Below, in pieces: positions 30,553-38,932 of a stretch of DNA of 64,000 bases. The notes beneath the pieces are model-generated. The model did not search any database. It had not been told where the DNA came from and worked only from the letters and a program-made list of their open reading frames with translations. Each line of letters starts with the position of its first letter. Position 1 is the first letter of the stretch. The stretch is from NCBI RefSeq assembly GCF_029016485.1, contig NZ_CP092106.1:496001-560000 (forward strand), given 5' to 3'. Origin of the DNA: Vibrio sp. JC009. Its GTDB lineage: Bacteria > Pseudomonadota > Gammaproteobacteria > Enterobacterales > Vibrionaceae. Both the position numbers and the translations under genes were made by a program.

Positions 30553-31469
30553 TGTACTGGCTGTTTTTAGCAATCGGCATCGCATTTTTGCTGTTTAGCC
30601 TGAAGAAACCGAAGAATGCAAAAAAAGAATATCTGCAAGCGGTTAACCAGACTCAGTTTGTCGACAATATGAGCGATCAGCAGGCCATCGATATGGCTTC
30701 TCTGTCTGACCGAAACTGGAAGCAGGCGCTGATGGAGTTCTGGAATGTAACCAGGATTCGCCTTGGCAAAGCGGCGGAACTTAAGCTGTTTCTGTTTACC
30801 ACATTTATGGCTCTGTCCGGGAATTATATCAACGAGGAATTTCTCTGGTTTTCAACGCCACTGGTTATTTCGGCGGCGGTGTTGTCCGGCTGGATCCCGT
30901 TGCATCTCTGGCTGAAAAAACGCGAAAGAATTCAGTTTGAAGAGGGCTTTCCTGATGCGCTGAATATGCTTACCGGAGCAGTGTCCTCCGGTGAAGGTAT
31001 CGCTCAGGCCATTGCCTTTGTGGGAGAAAAACTACCGGGCGATGTGGGGCAGGAGTTCCGTGTGATGGGAGAGCGGCTGCAACTGGGGGAAACTCCGGAT
31101 GAAGTTTTTCGTAAATCCTGCCGGCGCTTTCCTTATCCCTCCTTTCAGTTTTTTGTCATTACGCTAAGGGCAAATATGAGCAGAGGCGGACAGCTGAAAG
31201 ATGTTTTATCACGCCTGAACAGACTGATGTTTTTAAGCCGTGCGGCAGAACGTAAGAAGTATGCGCTCACATCCGAGGCGCGTATCTCTTCCAAGATAGT
31301 CTGCGCCATGCCGTTTATCTTTCTGTTTATGTTGCAGTATCTCAACCCGGATAACTTCGACTTTGTGATGTTTGATGAGAGGGGGCGGCCGATTCTCTAT
31401 TACGTGATTATCAGTGAGGCCATCGGCATGACCATTATCTGGGCGCTGATGAAGGGGGTAAAAACCTGA
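30552..31469 (+). CDS. tadB: Tad inner-membrane platform protein TadB
   Basis: 305-residue type II secretion F-domain protein. Membrane segments are at the N-terminus (~4-17), a pair at ~85-120, and a C-terminal pair (ICAMPFIFLFMLQY and IISEAIGMTIIWALM). The cytoplasmic F domain contains FPDALNMLTGAVSSGEGIAQAI and a basic AERKKYALTSEARISSKIV. It works with TadC as the platform on which TadA acts. Overlapping stop/start codons join it to tadA and tadC, which indicates translational coupling. Confidence 0.94.
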   Translation: MYWLFLAIGIAFLLFSLKKPKNAKKEYLQAVNQTQFVDNMSDQQAIDMASLSDRNWKQALMEFWNVTRIRLGKAAELKLFLFTTFMALSGNYINEEFLWFSTPLVISAAVLSGWIPLHLWLKKRERIQFEEGFPDALNMLTGAVSSGEGIAQAIAFVGEKLPGDVGQEFRVMGERLQLGETPDEVFRKSCRRFPYPSFQFFVITLRANMSRGGQLKDVLSRLNRLMFLSRAAERKKYALTSEARISSKIVCAMPFIFLFMLQYLNPDNFDFVMFDERGRPILYYVIISEAIGMTIIWALMKGVKT

Positions 31470-32350
31470 TGTTACCACTGGAACCAAGACTGAAGCTGTT
31501 TTTATCTCTTTTGATTGTTGCCTACAGCTGCCTTGGATTAGGCATGTGGATGCTGAAGAGATGGCGTATGAGGCGCCGGATTATCAGCATCGCTGATACA
31601 GGAAATGAGAAAGAGAGCCTGCTTCACAAGGCGACCGAGCAGCTGGCGGGTTTGTTCTCCAGCAGTCAGGAAGAGGTGGCGAAGAAAATGGTGGAGGCCG
31701 GCTTTTACAATACCGCTTACGCCCACCTGTTTATGCCTCTGAAATATCTGCTGTTGATAGCGGGCGAGCTCACGCTGTTTGTTCTTTATCTGCAGGAGAT
31801 TCTGGCTTCTGATTTCTGGGTTATGGGCTCAGCGCTGTGGCTGGTGGCTGTGGTCAGCCTGCCGGATCTTTATCTGGCAATGCGCAGGAAAACGTTGATC
31901 AGAAAGTTGTCCTCCAAGATGCCTTACCTGCTGGATCTTATGGCGGTCTGTGTGCAGACGGGGATGACCATTGAGGCCTCGATTAAGTACCTGTGTAAAG
32001 AGATGAAGGGCTTTGATAAAGATCTGGCTTTTATGCTCAACAGGTTAAATGACAGAGCCCAGCTTGTGGGCCTGGAACAGGCGCTGGATGAACTGCAAAG
32101 CATGATCACCTCTAATGAGATCAGCAGCTTTGCTATGACGCTGAATCAGAGTCTGCGTTATGGCTCGTCAATTTATCAGGTGCTGACCACACTGGCTGCC
32201 GATATCCGTGAGATGCAGATGTTAGGGGTAGAAGAGAAGATCGGCAAACTGGCGGCCAAGATGTCTATCCCGCTGATCATTTTTATCATGATTCCCATTG
32301 TTATTTTGATCGCCGCACCCGGCGTAATGAGAGTGCTTTCTGATGTATAG
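31469..32350 (+). CDS. tadC: Tad inner-membrane platform protein TadC
   Basis: 293-residue F-domain protein, paralogous to TadB. It has an N-terminal membrane segment (~8-28), two central segments (LFMPLKYLLLIAGELTLFVLY and WVMGSALWLVAVVSLPDLYL), and a C-terminal one (IPLIIFIMIPIVILIAAPGV). The cytoplasmic domain contains LPYLLDLMAVCVQTGMTIEASI and a MQMLGVEEKIGKLAAKMSI segment typical of TadC. The gene overlaps tadB by one base and tadD by 8 bp. Confidence 0.94.
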   Translation: MLPLEPRLKLFLSLLIVAYSCLGLGMWMLKRWRMRRRIISIADTGNEKESLLHKATEQLAGLFSSSQEEVAKKMVEAGFYNTAYAHLFMPLKYLLLIAGELTLFVLYLQEILASDFWVMGSALWLVAVVSLPDLYLAMRRKTLIRKLSSKMPYLLDLMAVCVQTGMTIEASIKYLCKEMKGFDKDLAFMLNRLNDRAQLVGLEQALDELQSMITSNEISSFAMTLNQSLRYGSSIYQVLTTLAADIREMQMLGVEEKIGKLAAKMSIPLIIFIMIPIVILIAAPGVMRVLSDV

Positions 32351-33095
32351 AATTTTAATGCTTGCGCTGCTAACACTGTCGGTGGCGGCGTGTTCATCAA
32401 CCCCTGACAAGCAGATGGATGACGGTGCAAAAGAGTCTGTCTACCAGCAGACAGGAAACTACACTGAACTGGCAGAGTTTTATCAGCAGCAGCTGGAGCA
32501 GAAAGAGACCATAGAAACCAGGCTTAAACTGGTACACACCTATATTCAGCTTGAAGACTCTGAAAGTGCGCTTTTCTATCTGGAGCCTGTGTTTGAGCAG
32601 GATCAGCGTAACTGCCAGGCTTACGACTATAAAGCTCAGGCCATTGCCCTGACCGGCGAATATATAGAAGCAGAAGAGCCGGCATTAAAGGCGCTGGAGC
32701 TTTGTCCGGACAGAGCGGAAACCGAAAACCTGCTGGGTATTATATATGCCGGCCAGTACAACTACGCCAAAGCGAGGAAAAGCTTCACTGCGGCGCGCAG
32801 GCATTTCTACAACTCCGCTGCGGTAAACAATAATCTGGCGGTTCTGGATATCGCGGAAGGCAAGTATCAGGCGGCGATGGAACGCTTGCTTCCCATCTAT
32901 AAGCGGAAGCCTAAAGATAAGATGGTGAAATCCAATCTGATTCTGGCGGCAGCAAAACAGCGTCAGTATTCACTGCTTTATCAGATCCTGGAGTCTGACT
33001 ATTCCGATGCAGAGATAGAAGGTATTTACCGCACTTTGCGCGAGTATCAGCCACGTTACCGGGCTGAAAACGGTCACTTCGGGGAAGACGGGTAA
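32343..33095 (+). CDS. tadD: Tad locus TPR lipoprotein TadD
   Basis: 250-residue lipoprotein with a signal MYRILMLALLTLSVAAC (acylated Cys 17). The mature part has several TPR-like repeats, for example NCQAYDYKAQAIALTGEYIEAEEPALKALELCP and LLGIIYAGQYNYAKARKSFTAAR. TadD is needed for Flp pilus biogenesis, probably as a pilotin-like or scaffold protein in the periplasm. It overlaps tadC by 8 bp, and its TAA stop shares a base with the tadE ATG. Confidence 0.92.
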   Translation: MYRILMLALLTLSVAACSSTPDKQMDDGAKESVYQQTGNYTELAEFYQQQLEQKETIETRLKLVHTYIQLEDSESALFYLEPVFEQDQRNCQAYDYKAQAIALTGEYIEAEEPALKALELCPDRAETENLLGIIYAGQYNYAKARKSFTAARRHFYNSAAVNNNLAVLDIAEGKYQAAMERLLPIYKRKPKDKMVKSNLILAAAKQRQYSLLYQILESDYSDAEIEGIYRTLREYQPRYRAENGHFGEDG

Positions 33096-33700
33096 TGAGT
33101 CTGCTTAGTCTGCGGGCCCGTTTTCAGAAAGGTACGGCAACCATTGAGTTTGCCATGGGATTTCTGGGCCTCTGGTTTATGTGCATGATGTGGGTGGAGA
33201 TGTCCTATCTCTCGTTTCTTTCCGCAATCAATGATCTGGCGATCGCTCAGTCAGCACGCACGGCCAAGATCAGCAAGGATGACTACAAAAAGGTCTTTGA
33301 ACAGACCCTGAAATCGCAGGGCAGTATCTGGAGCTATGTGGCAAACAGTGACGGCTTTCGTCTCTCGGTGCTGTACGTCAAAGATATGGAAGATTTAGAG
33401 GATATCGGTGATGACCTGGAAGATATCTTAGAGGATTTAGAGGATTTAGAGGATTTAGAGGATTTAGAGGATTTAGATGACCTCGATGATCTTGACGATA
33501 TGGACGATTTCGAAGACTGCAAGCTATCCATCTCTCAGGGCAGCATCGAATGTGGTGATGCTGAGGAAAGCGCCATCGCAGTTTACAGGACCAGTTATTC
33601 CTATCAGCCGATATTTGCATTTTTTATGGATGGCAAATCGATACTGAGCCGGGAAGTGATTGTTATTCAGGAGTATGAACGCAGTGAGTTTGAAGTCTAA
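33095..33700 (+). CDS. tadE: TadE-like pseudopilin with an acidic tripeptide repeat
   Basis: 201-residue pseudopilin. The N-terminus RFQKGTATIEFAMGFLGLWF is the TadE processing region (G/x4-E-F) followed by a hydrophobic helix. The middle (~residues 99-142) is a striking acidic tract of Leu-Glu-Asp and Leu-Asp-Asp triplets. In DNA it contains five exact copies of GAGGATTTA (33431-33475) plus degenerate copies on both sides. Two Cys residues (DCKLSIS and IECGDA) follow and may form a disulphide. Changes in copy number would stay in frame. It overlaps tadF. Confidence 0.88.
   Translation: MSLLSLRARFQKGTATIEFAMGFLGLWFMCMMWVEMSYLSFLSAINDLAIAQSARTAKISKDDYKKVFEQTLKSQGSIWSYVANSDGFRLSVLYVKDMEDLEDIGDDLEDILEDLEDLEDLEDLEDLDDLDDLDDMDDFEDCKLSISQGSIECGDAEESAIAVYRTSYSYQPIFAFFMDGKSILSREVIVIQEYERSEFEV
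33431..33475 (+). repeat. 9-bp in-frame tandem repeat in tadE
   Basis: Five perfect tandem copies of GAGGATTTA, encoding Glu-Asp-Leu. Diverged copies extend the acidic tract over about 33388-33519. Confidence 0.97.
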
Positions 33701-34229
33701 TCAGCGCGGTAACTTTACCGTCGAGTTTGCCATTCTCGGCGTTCTGTTTGCCGCACTTCTGGTATTCAGTGCCGATATCGTGGTGAAACTGGCGCTTCGC
33801 GGAAAACTGGACCGGCTCAGCTACTCCATGGTTGAACTGCTGAAAGAGCGGACACAGCTGTTTGAAGAGGATTTGGACCTTTCCAAAGATGATGCCCGTC
33901 TGATTGACAAGATCGCAAGAGGCTCCCTGAAAAGAACCTATGGTCCCTTTGATGAGAAAAAATACGGCATTCTTATCGAGGTGCAGACTTTTTATGCAGA
34001 GGGTACGGAGAACTTCAATAAGCTTCAGAGCTTCAGTTTTGGCGGTTATCAGTGCTCGGTGAAGAATGATTTAACCGAGTTTCGGGACATGTCCGTTGTG
34101 AGTTCATGGGGACGTCAGGTGCCGCTTTATCGCGTCACTCTCTGTTATCAGGGGATCAACTGGTTTGGTGACTTAATTGATGAGGACCATAAAACCGTAA
34201 TGTCAGACGCCATTTTGATAGGTCGATAA
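33675..34229 (+). CDS. tadF: TadF-like pseudopilin
   Basis: About 184 residues. The N-terminus NQRGNFTVEFAILGVLFAALL has the pseudopilin motif (G/x3-VEF) and a membrane helix, as in TadE/TadF minor pilins. The start is uncertain. ATG at 33675 overlaps the tadE end but has AGGAG only one base upstream. GTG at 33684 has AGGAG at a better 10-base distance. TTG at 33660 is also in frame. The periplasmic part has Cys in GYQCSV and VTLCYQG. The arrangement tadE-tadF-tadG supports the name. Confidence 0.85.
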   Translation: MNAVSLKSNQRGNFTVEFAILGVLFAALLVFSADIVVKLALRGKLDRLSYSMVELLKERTQLFEEDLDLSKDDARLIDKIARGSLKRTYGPFDEKKYGILIEVQTFYAEGTENFNKLQSFSFGGYQCSVKNDLTEFRDMSVVSSWGRQVPLYRVTLCYQGINWFGDLIDEDHKTVMSDAILIGR

Positions 34230-34232
34230 AAG

Positions 34233-35519
34233 ATGAGAAAACAGAGAGGCAATGCCGCAATTATTCTGGCGATGTGCCTGCCAGTGCTGTTTGGCATTTT
34301 TGCCATGGGAACCGACGGTGCCAGAGCGCTTCAGGCGAAAGCCCGTCTGGAAGATGCTGCGGAAGTGGCGTCACTGGCAGTTGCTGCCAGAAATGATGAA
34401 AACCGTGATGATGACACGGACTCAGGAAGCGCCGTTAATAAGGAAATCGCCGGGAACTATATCCGGTATTACATGGGTAATTACGCAACCTTGACGGACG
34501 TTAAAATAAAGAGGTTTACCTGTGAGGAAATTGATGACTGTCTTGATGGTTTGGAAGAAGACAGGCCAAGGTTCTTTGAGTATCAGGTGACAGGGCATAT
34601 TCAGTATGACTCCTGGTTTCCCAGAAACGGTCCGATTATCGGTTTTGGTGAACAGTTTGATGTAGCCGGGTTTGCTAAGGCGCGTAAGTATCAGTCTAAG
34701 GCGGTTGATGTTTTGTTTGTGGTGGATTTTTCTGGTTCGATGAACTGGCCATGGGATGGTGGTTCTCAGTCTAGAATAAATGATCTTTTTGATATTTTGC
34801 AGATGGTTACCGATGAACTACAAAAGTTCAATGAATTAGATGTTGGTTACCACAACAGGGTTGCTCTTACAGGTTACAACGAATACCAACGAGGAAGGAA
34901 AAACGACTTTGATAATCAGAACTGCGTGCGCGATCAACGCATTGTTAGCTTATACACAGTGCGACCTGAGTATCATCAGGTTGATTATCAGGCGACAATC
35001 AATCAGCAGTTCAATATAAAACCTTGTTTTGCCCCTTTCGCTCCGATTTATAACAACGCGGATGCCCGCTATACAGATATCAGCTATACCGATGATTTTG
35101 ATTCATTTCACAGAAACCTAGATTACTTTCATGCCGAGGGGGGAACTGCTTCATATCAGGGGATAATACGTGCCGGTCAAATGGCTACCAAAAAGCGCTC
35201 TGAAGATCTTAGCCCCCGACAATTGATCATTATCCTTTCTGACGGAAATGATAATGATCACGTAATGCATACATCCAGAATGTTGGTTGATATGGGAATG
35301 TGTACGAGGATTCTTAATAAATTAAATAATCTGACCACAGAGGATAAGGAAAAAGTTCAGGGAAAAATGGCTGTTATCGGTTTTGGTTATAACCCTTATC
35401 AGAATACTGCGCTTAGGGATTGTGTGGGGGAAGAAAACGTCTACCGAGCTCAGGATAAAGAGCAAATCCTGGATCAGATTCTTGCATTGATTACCGAAGA
35501 AATAGGCCATTTGGCATAA
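34233..35519 (+). CDS. tadG: TadG-like protein with von Willebrand factor A domain
   Basis: 428-residue protein with an N-terminal TadG-like anchor (QRGNAAIILAMCLPVLFGIFAMGTDGARA) and a VWA domain from ~157. The MIDAS metal site is D165-F-S167-G-S169, with a later ILSDGNDNDH that supplies the second Asp. Cys residues (FTCEEIDDC, QNCVRDQ, KPCFAP, GMCTRI, RDCVGEE) suggest several disulphides, consistent with an exported domain. Metal-dependent adhesion is a reasonable inference from the domain but not shown. Base use from ~34700 is more AT-rich and carries non-biased codons unlike the first 450 bp, so this part may have a different history. Confidence 0.9.
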   Translation: MRKQRGNAAIILAMCLPVLFGIFAMGTDGARALQAKARLEDAAEVASLAVAARNDENRDDDTDSGSAVNKEIAGNYIRYYMGNYATLTDVKIKRFTCEEIDDCLDGLEEDRPRFFEYQVTGHIQYDSWFPRNGPIIGFGEQFDVAGFAKARKYQSKAVDVLFVVDFSGSMNWPWDGGSQSRINDLFDILQMVTDELQKFNELDVGYHNRVALTGYNEYQRGRKNDFDNQNCVRDQRIVSLYTVRPEYHQVDYQATINQQFNIKPCFAPFAPIYNNADARYTDISYTDDFDSFHRNLDYFHAEGGTASYQGIIRAGQMATKKRSEDLSPRQLIIILSDGNDNDHVMHTSRMLVDMGMCTRILNKLNNLTTEDKEKVQGKMAVIGFGYNPYQNTALRDCVGEENVYRAQDKEQILDQILALITEEIGHLA

Positions 35520-35529
35520 GAGAGAAAAA

Positions 35530-36168
35530 ATGAACAAACCTTGGATAAAAAATCTATTCGCCGTGGCTTCGTCACTCTTTGTTTTATCTGGTCATTCGGC
35601 AGAGTTTAGCAGTGCCGGCTTTAGCTTCTATTGCTCCACCCCGGATATCAAATATAAGCAGCAGGTAAGTGCCGGTGAAACCATAGTGGTTAAGCCTCAT
35701 CACGGTCCTTATCTTCAGATCTCCGGCTTTGATGAAAACGCCGGAGCCAGTGCCGGGTTTATTCAGGCAGGAGTCGGGGCCGGTGTTGAGGCGGAGTGCA
35801 TGGAATATCTGTTATCTGTATCATCATCTGCAAATTCTGCGGACAGCAGCCTTCTTGCCCGGGTTACCTTTGATTTTGATAAAAGCAGTTTAGACAGTGA
35901 AAGCCGGTATATTCTGGAACAACTGAAAGATAAGCTGCGCAGTAATTCAAAGGATCTGCTGGTGGAAGGGCATACCGACAGCTCCGGTAGTGAAGATTAC
36001 AATTTTGATTTGGGACTTAAGCGAACGGAAACCGTGATGAATTACCTGTCTGAAGATGTCGCGACTCAGCAGGGCAAATCTTACGGGGAGCTAAAGCCGG
36101 TAACCGATGAAACATCTGCAGAGAAACGTAAGGCAAACCGCCGGGTGGATATTAGTTCGGTAAACTGA
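35530..36168 (+). CDS. OmpA-family protein at the end of the tad operon
   Basis: 212 residues with a signal peptide ending near GHSA, a ~70-residue N-terminal region of unknown fold, and a C-terminal OmpA-like peptidoglycan-binding domain. That domain has VTFDFDKSSLDSESRYIL, LLVEGHTDSSGSEDYNFDLGLKRTETVMNYL and KRKANRRVDI, with the diaminopimelate-binding Asp and Arg in place. It probably anchors the pilus apparatus to the cell wall. It follows tadG by 10 bp, so it belongs to the same operon. Confidence 0.9.
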   Translation: MNKPWIKNLFAVASSLFVLSGHSAEFSSAGFSFYCSTPDIKYKQQVSAGETIVVKPHHGPYLQISGFDENAGASAGFIQAGVGAGVEAECMEYLLSVSSSANSADSSLLARVTFDFDKSSLDSESRYILEQLKDKLRSNSKDLLVEGHTDSSGSEDYNFDLGLKRTETVMNYLSEDVATQQGKSYGELKPVTDETSAEKRKANRRVDISSVN

Positions 36169-36191
36169 GTGTAATGTACGGGTTACAGGCC

Positions 36192-36291
36192 AGCAGGCAG
36201 GTATAGATAAGCAGACACGCATAAATACTTTCATGTAGCTCTACCTCGCCATCCCTGGCGAGGAAGGTCTGCTTATCTATACCTACCTGCT
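36192..36291. repeat. Long palindromic intergenic element, family 1 copy B
   Basis: Arms 36192-36216 and 36267-36291 pair at 24 of 25 positions, and a further TTACAGG / CCTGTAA pair extends the stem outward. The inner hairpin is CCTCGCC-ATCCCT-GGCGAGG. Compared with copy A at 6076-6178, the loop and right arm are similar while stem bases have changed on both sides. It lies between the convergent tad operon and sensor kinase gene and may act as a terminator for either. Confidence 0.82.
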
Positions 36292-36328
36292 AACCTGTAA
36301 TTGAACTTAGGTGAAAGAAAAGTTGTTT

Positions 36329-37705
36329 CTAGCTCTTCCGGTACGGAAGAAATAACTTCAGGCAAACGCCATTCTCCGAAGGCAACTCCGAAGGAAAGGG
36401 GATATCAAACCAGATATCTCCGCCATAGCTCTGCATAATCTCGCGGCAGATTGCCAGTCCCAGTCCGGTTCCCGGATTGATTTCATCGGCGCGTATTCCC
36501 CGGGCAAACAGTAGCTCCATTTGGGATTTCTCTATTGCAGGGCCGTCATTGCAGACTTCAACTAAATAGCCATAAAGGCTTGTTTCAACTGCGACAGAGA
36601 TTTGGCTTTGCGCATAGCGGTAGGCGTTTTCGAATATATTGCCAAAGATTTCAATAAGATCACCTTCTTCAATGGGCAGTGTGGTGGAAGGTGCAAAACG
36701 CCTTTGCATTGCAATGGACTTTGGCTGGTGGAACTGGGAAAACATAGGTTCAAACTTGTTGATAACGCTGTCCAGGGACGTTTCGCTGTTGCTAAGGCCC
36801 TTGGCTCCCAATGTGGCGCGTTTTAGCTGATATTGCACAACTGAGTCCATTTCGCTGAGCTGCTCTGTAATTAACGGCTGTTTATCAGTTCCCTCTGTTT
36901 TTTGTTCGTTTATCAGCAGCATAGAGGTTGCTATGCGGGTTTTCAGACCATGCGCAAGGTCGGACATGGCGTTCTTATAACGCTTTTCCTGTTGTCCGGC
37001 CTGATGAAGCAGGCGGTTAAAGGCACTGACGGTTGCCCGTAGCTCTTCCGGGTAGTTTCCTTCTATCCGGCTTTGGTGGTTTTCCTGAATTTTGTGTATC
37101 TCACTGACCAGCATTTTTACCGGATTTAAGGCCCAGCGAAAGAGCAAAACAAGCGTGGCAATAGTTAACAGAATAAGCGCCACGATAAAGATAAGGATCA
37201 GTTGTTCAAGCTGCTCTAATTGCCGGATCTCTTTGTTGGCCGATTTAAGGACAATAATACGCATATCTTTGTCGTATTTATGCTTCATCATCTTATAGGC
37301 TACAAAATTTTCGCCATCAGCATCTTCAAAGAGTTGTGGCTTATTGAGTTTGTCCGGCAGGAAGGCGCAGATATTAAAGTTCTCATTTTTGCCTCCGGGC
37401 AGAAGTGCGGCAACGGAAGTCCAGAGAAGCCTGTCGTTTTTATCACAGATCACCGCGGAAATTTCAGCAGAGGAGGGGGCGTAGTAGTGGCTCCACTCTT
37501 CAGGGTCAGGGAGCAGCCCGGATTGTTCGATTTCATTTATCACACTGGGCATTTGAAGGACAATATCGGAGACAAAGTCGAGCAACACATCCTGGTGGTG
37601 TTTCTGGTTTACCAGATAGGCGATTGTGATCAGAAAGGCAAAGGAGATGCTCAGCGCTGAAATCAGTATCCTGCGGCGAAAGTCAGAGCGGATAAGAAAC
37701 TGCAT
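36329..37705 (-). CDS. PhoQ-like sensor histidine kinase
   Basis: 458-residue two-component sensor. Membrane segments at ~13-33 and ~169-190 enclose a ~135-residue periplasmic sensor. A HAMP-like linker follows (RWALNPVKMLVSEIHKI). The phospho-accepting His is H252 in SDLAHGLKTRIA, close to the PhoQ DLTHSLKTPL motif. The HATPase domain has the N box IFGNIFENAYRYA and the G box GTGLGLAICREIMQSYGGDI. It lies 7 bp downstream of the response regulator gene. The stimulus is unknown. Position beside the tad locus raises, but does not show, a regulatory link. Confidence 0.9.
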   Translation of the reverse strand: MQFLIRSDFRRRILISALSISFAFLITIAYLVNQKHHQDVLLDFVSDIVLQMPSVINEIEQSGLLPDPEEWSHYYAPSSAEISAVICDKNDRLLWTSVAALLPGGKNENFNICAFLPDKLNKPQLFEDADGENFVAYKMMKHKYDKDMRIIVLKSANKEIRQLEQLEQLILIFIVALILLTIATLVLLFRWALNPVKMLVSEIHKIQENHQSRIEGNYPEELRATVSAFNRLLHQAGQQEKRYKNAMSDLAHGLKTRIATSMLLINEQKTEGTDKQPLITEQLSEMDSVVQYQLKRATLGAKGLSNSETSLDSVINKFEPMFSQFHQPKSIAMQRRFAPSTTLPIEEGDLIEIFGNIFENAYRYAQSQISVAVETSLYGYLVEVCNDGPAIEKSQMELLFARGIRADEINPGTGLGLAICREIMQSYGGDIWFDIPFPSELPSENGVCLKLFLPYRKS

Positions 37706-37712
37706 AGACGGG

Positions 37713-38390
37713 TTACTCCACTTTCAGAATATAGCCGCGCCCACGAACCGTGGATATCGCTCCGGAAGTTCCGGTTTCCGCCAGCTTTTTTCGTACTCTG
37801 GAGACCATAACTTCAATCGTATTGAGCTGAGATTCGCTGATCTCTTCAGGGGGATAGATATATTCAATCAGCTTTTGCTTGGAAATGATCCTGTCGTGAT
37901 TTTTTACCAGGCACTCAATAACTGAGTATTCGGTGGATGTGAGGATCAGAGCCTGCCCGTTAGCAAACACGCTTTTGTCGTTTAAGTTCAGTTCTATATT
38001 GCCCACATTCAGGTTCTGGGAACTAAACCCGGCACTGCGCCGGACCAGCGCATAAAGCCGCGCAATCAACTCCTCCATCTGAAATGGCTTGACCATATAG
38101 TCATCGGCTCCGGCCTCCAGGCCTTCGACCTTCTCCTGCCAGCTTGATCTGGCGGTGAGAGTGATAAGAGGAATGGCTAGTCCGTCCCGGCGGATCTGTT
38201 TTATCAGGCGGATGCCGTCAAAGTCCGGCAGACCAATATCGATTATCCCGATATCAAATCCTTGTTTCCGGATAGTCTGCAGACCGGCAGACGCTGTGTT
38301 TTCTGTCACAACAATATGACCCGCTTCCGACAGCTGTGAGCTGACGTGGTGGCTTAACAGGTGATTGTCTTCTACGAGCAGTATGCGCAT
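37713..38390 (-). CDS. PhoP/QseB-like response regulator (OmpR family)
   Basis: 225-residue DNA-binding regulator. The receiver domain has acidic pocket E7-D8, phospho-acceptor D51 in GIIDIGLPDFDG, and Lys in YMVKPFQ. The C-terminal winged helix covers ~125-225, with LILTSTEYSVIECLVKNH and the ending VRGRGYILKVE. It is followed by the sensor kinase gene, so the pair is an operon. It is divergent from melB across a 542-bp gap. Confidence 0.93.
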   Translation of the reverse strand: MRILLVEDNHLLSHHVSSQLSEAGHIVVTENTASAGLQTIRKQGFDIGIIDIGLPDFDGIRLIKQIRRDGLAIPLITLTARSSWQEKVEGLEAGADDYMVKPFQMEELIARLYALVRRSAGFSSQNLNVGNIELNLNDKSVFANGQALILTSTEYSVIECLVKNHDRIISKQKLIEYIYPPEEISESQLNTIEVMVSRVRKKLAETGTSGAISTVRGRGYILKVE

Positions 38391-38622
38391 AACAATTTTA
38401 CTAAGTAACGAATCGTGTCTGGAAGGTATAATTATCTCGCGAGTTACGAATTAGATCACCTTTATGATCAGCAAGTTATTGTGTTTTGCGAGCCTGTCTG
38501 GGCTATTTATATAATTTTATTTTTTATTGTAAGGCGGGATAAATAAGGATGGTTTTAAGTTAAATTCTGTCATCTCAGAGTATTTATAATGACAATAAAT
38601 ACAGAAAATATGGAATATTAAA

Positions 38623-38636
38623 TGTAAACGTTTGCA
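38623..38636. promoter_or_regulatory. LacI/GalR-type operator-like palindrome 1
   Basis: TGTAAACGTTTGCA, 12 of 14 matches to the perfect palindrome TGTAAACGTTTACA, 297 bp upstream of melB. Confidence 0.6.
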
Positions 38637-38832
38637 AATAATATGTGATTATAAATAGTTTGCGAAAACATGCTTGTAAAATAAACCAATTAAACAGGGA
38701 GGCGCCGTTTTTACTGGGGTTGAGAGAGAATTAGCTGTGGAATAAATATTTTTTTATTTATTTGATAATCATGCCTGGCTACTATTTTTGTGATCATTGT
38801 CAATAATTTTAACTGATCACCCGAAAGGTAGG

Positions 38833-38846
38833 TGTAAACGTTTCCA
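38833..38846. promoter_or_regulatory. LacI/GalR-type operator-like palindrome 2
   Basis: TGTAAACGTTTCCA, 86 bp upstream of the melB start. Confidence 0.65.
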
Positions 38847-38932
38847 AGTAGGATTTAGATCACAGAATTGAGGTAAAAGATGTAAGAGACTACGCCTGCT
38901 TTAATAAATATTTACTACTAGGTTTACTTTTT

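Larger units (their letters stand above)
38391..38932. promoter_or_regulatory. Regulatory region between the response regulator and melB
   Basis: 542 bp, AT-rich, no ORF supported. It holds two LacI-type operator-like palindromes, TGTAAACGTTTGCA (38623-38636) and TGTAAACGTTTCCA (38833-38846), and a CRP-like site TGTGA-TCATTG-TCAAT (38789-38804). The operators are about 210 bp apart, which would permit DNA looping. A weaker half-site AGATCAC lies at 38858-38864. Confidence 0.65.

Noticed and set aside
33431..33475. CRISPR-like or intergenic tandem array
   Set aside because: The 9-bp repeats have no spacers and lie in frame inside tadE.
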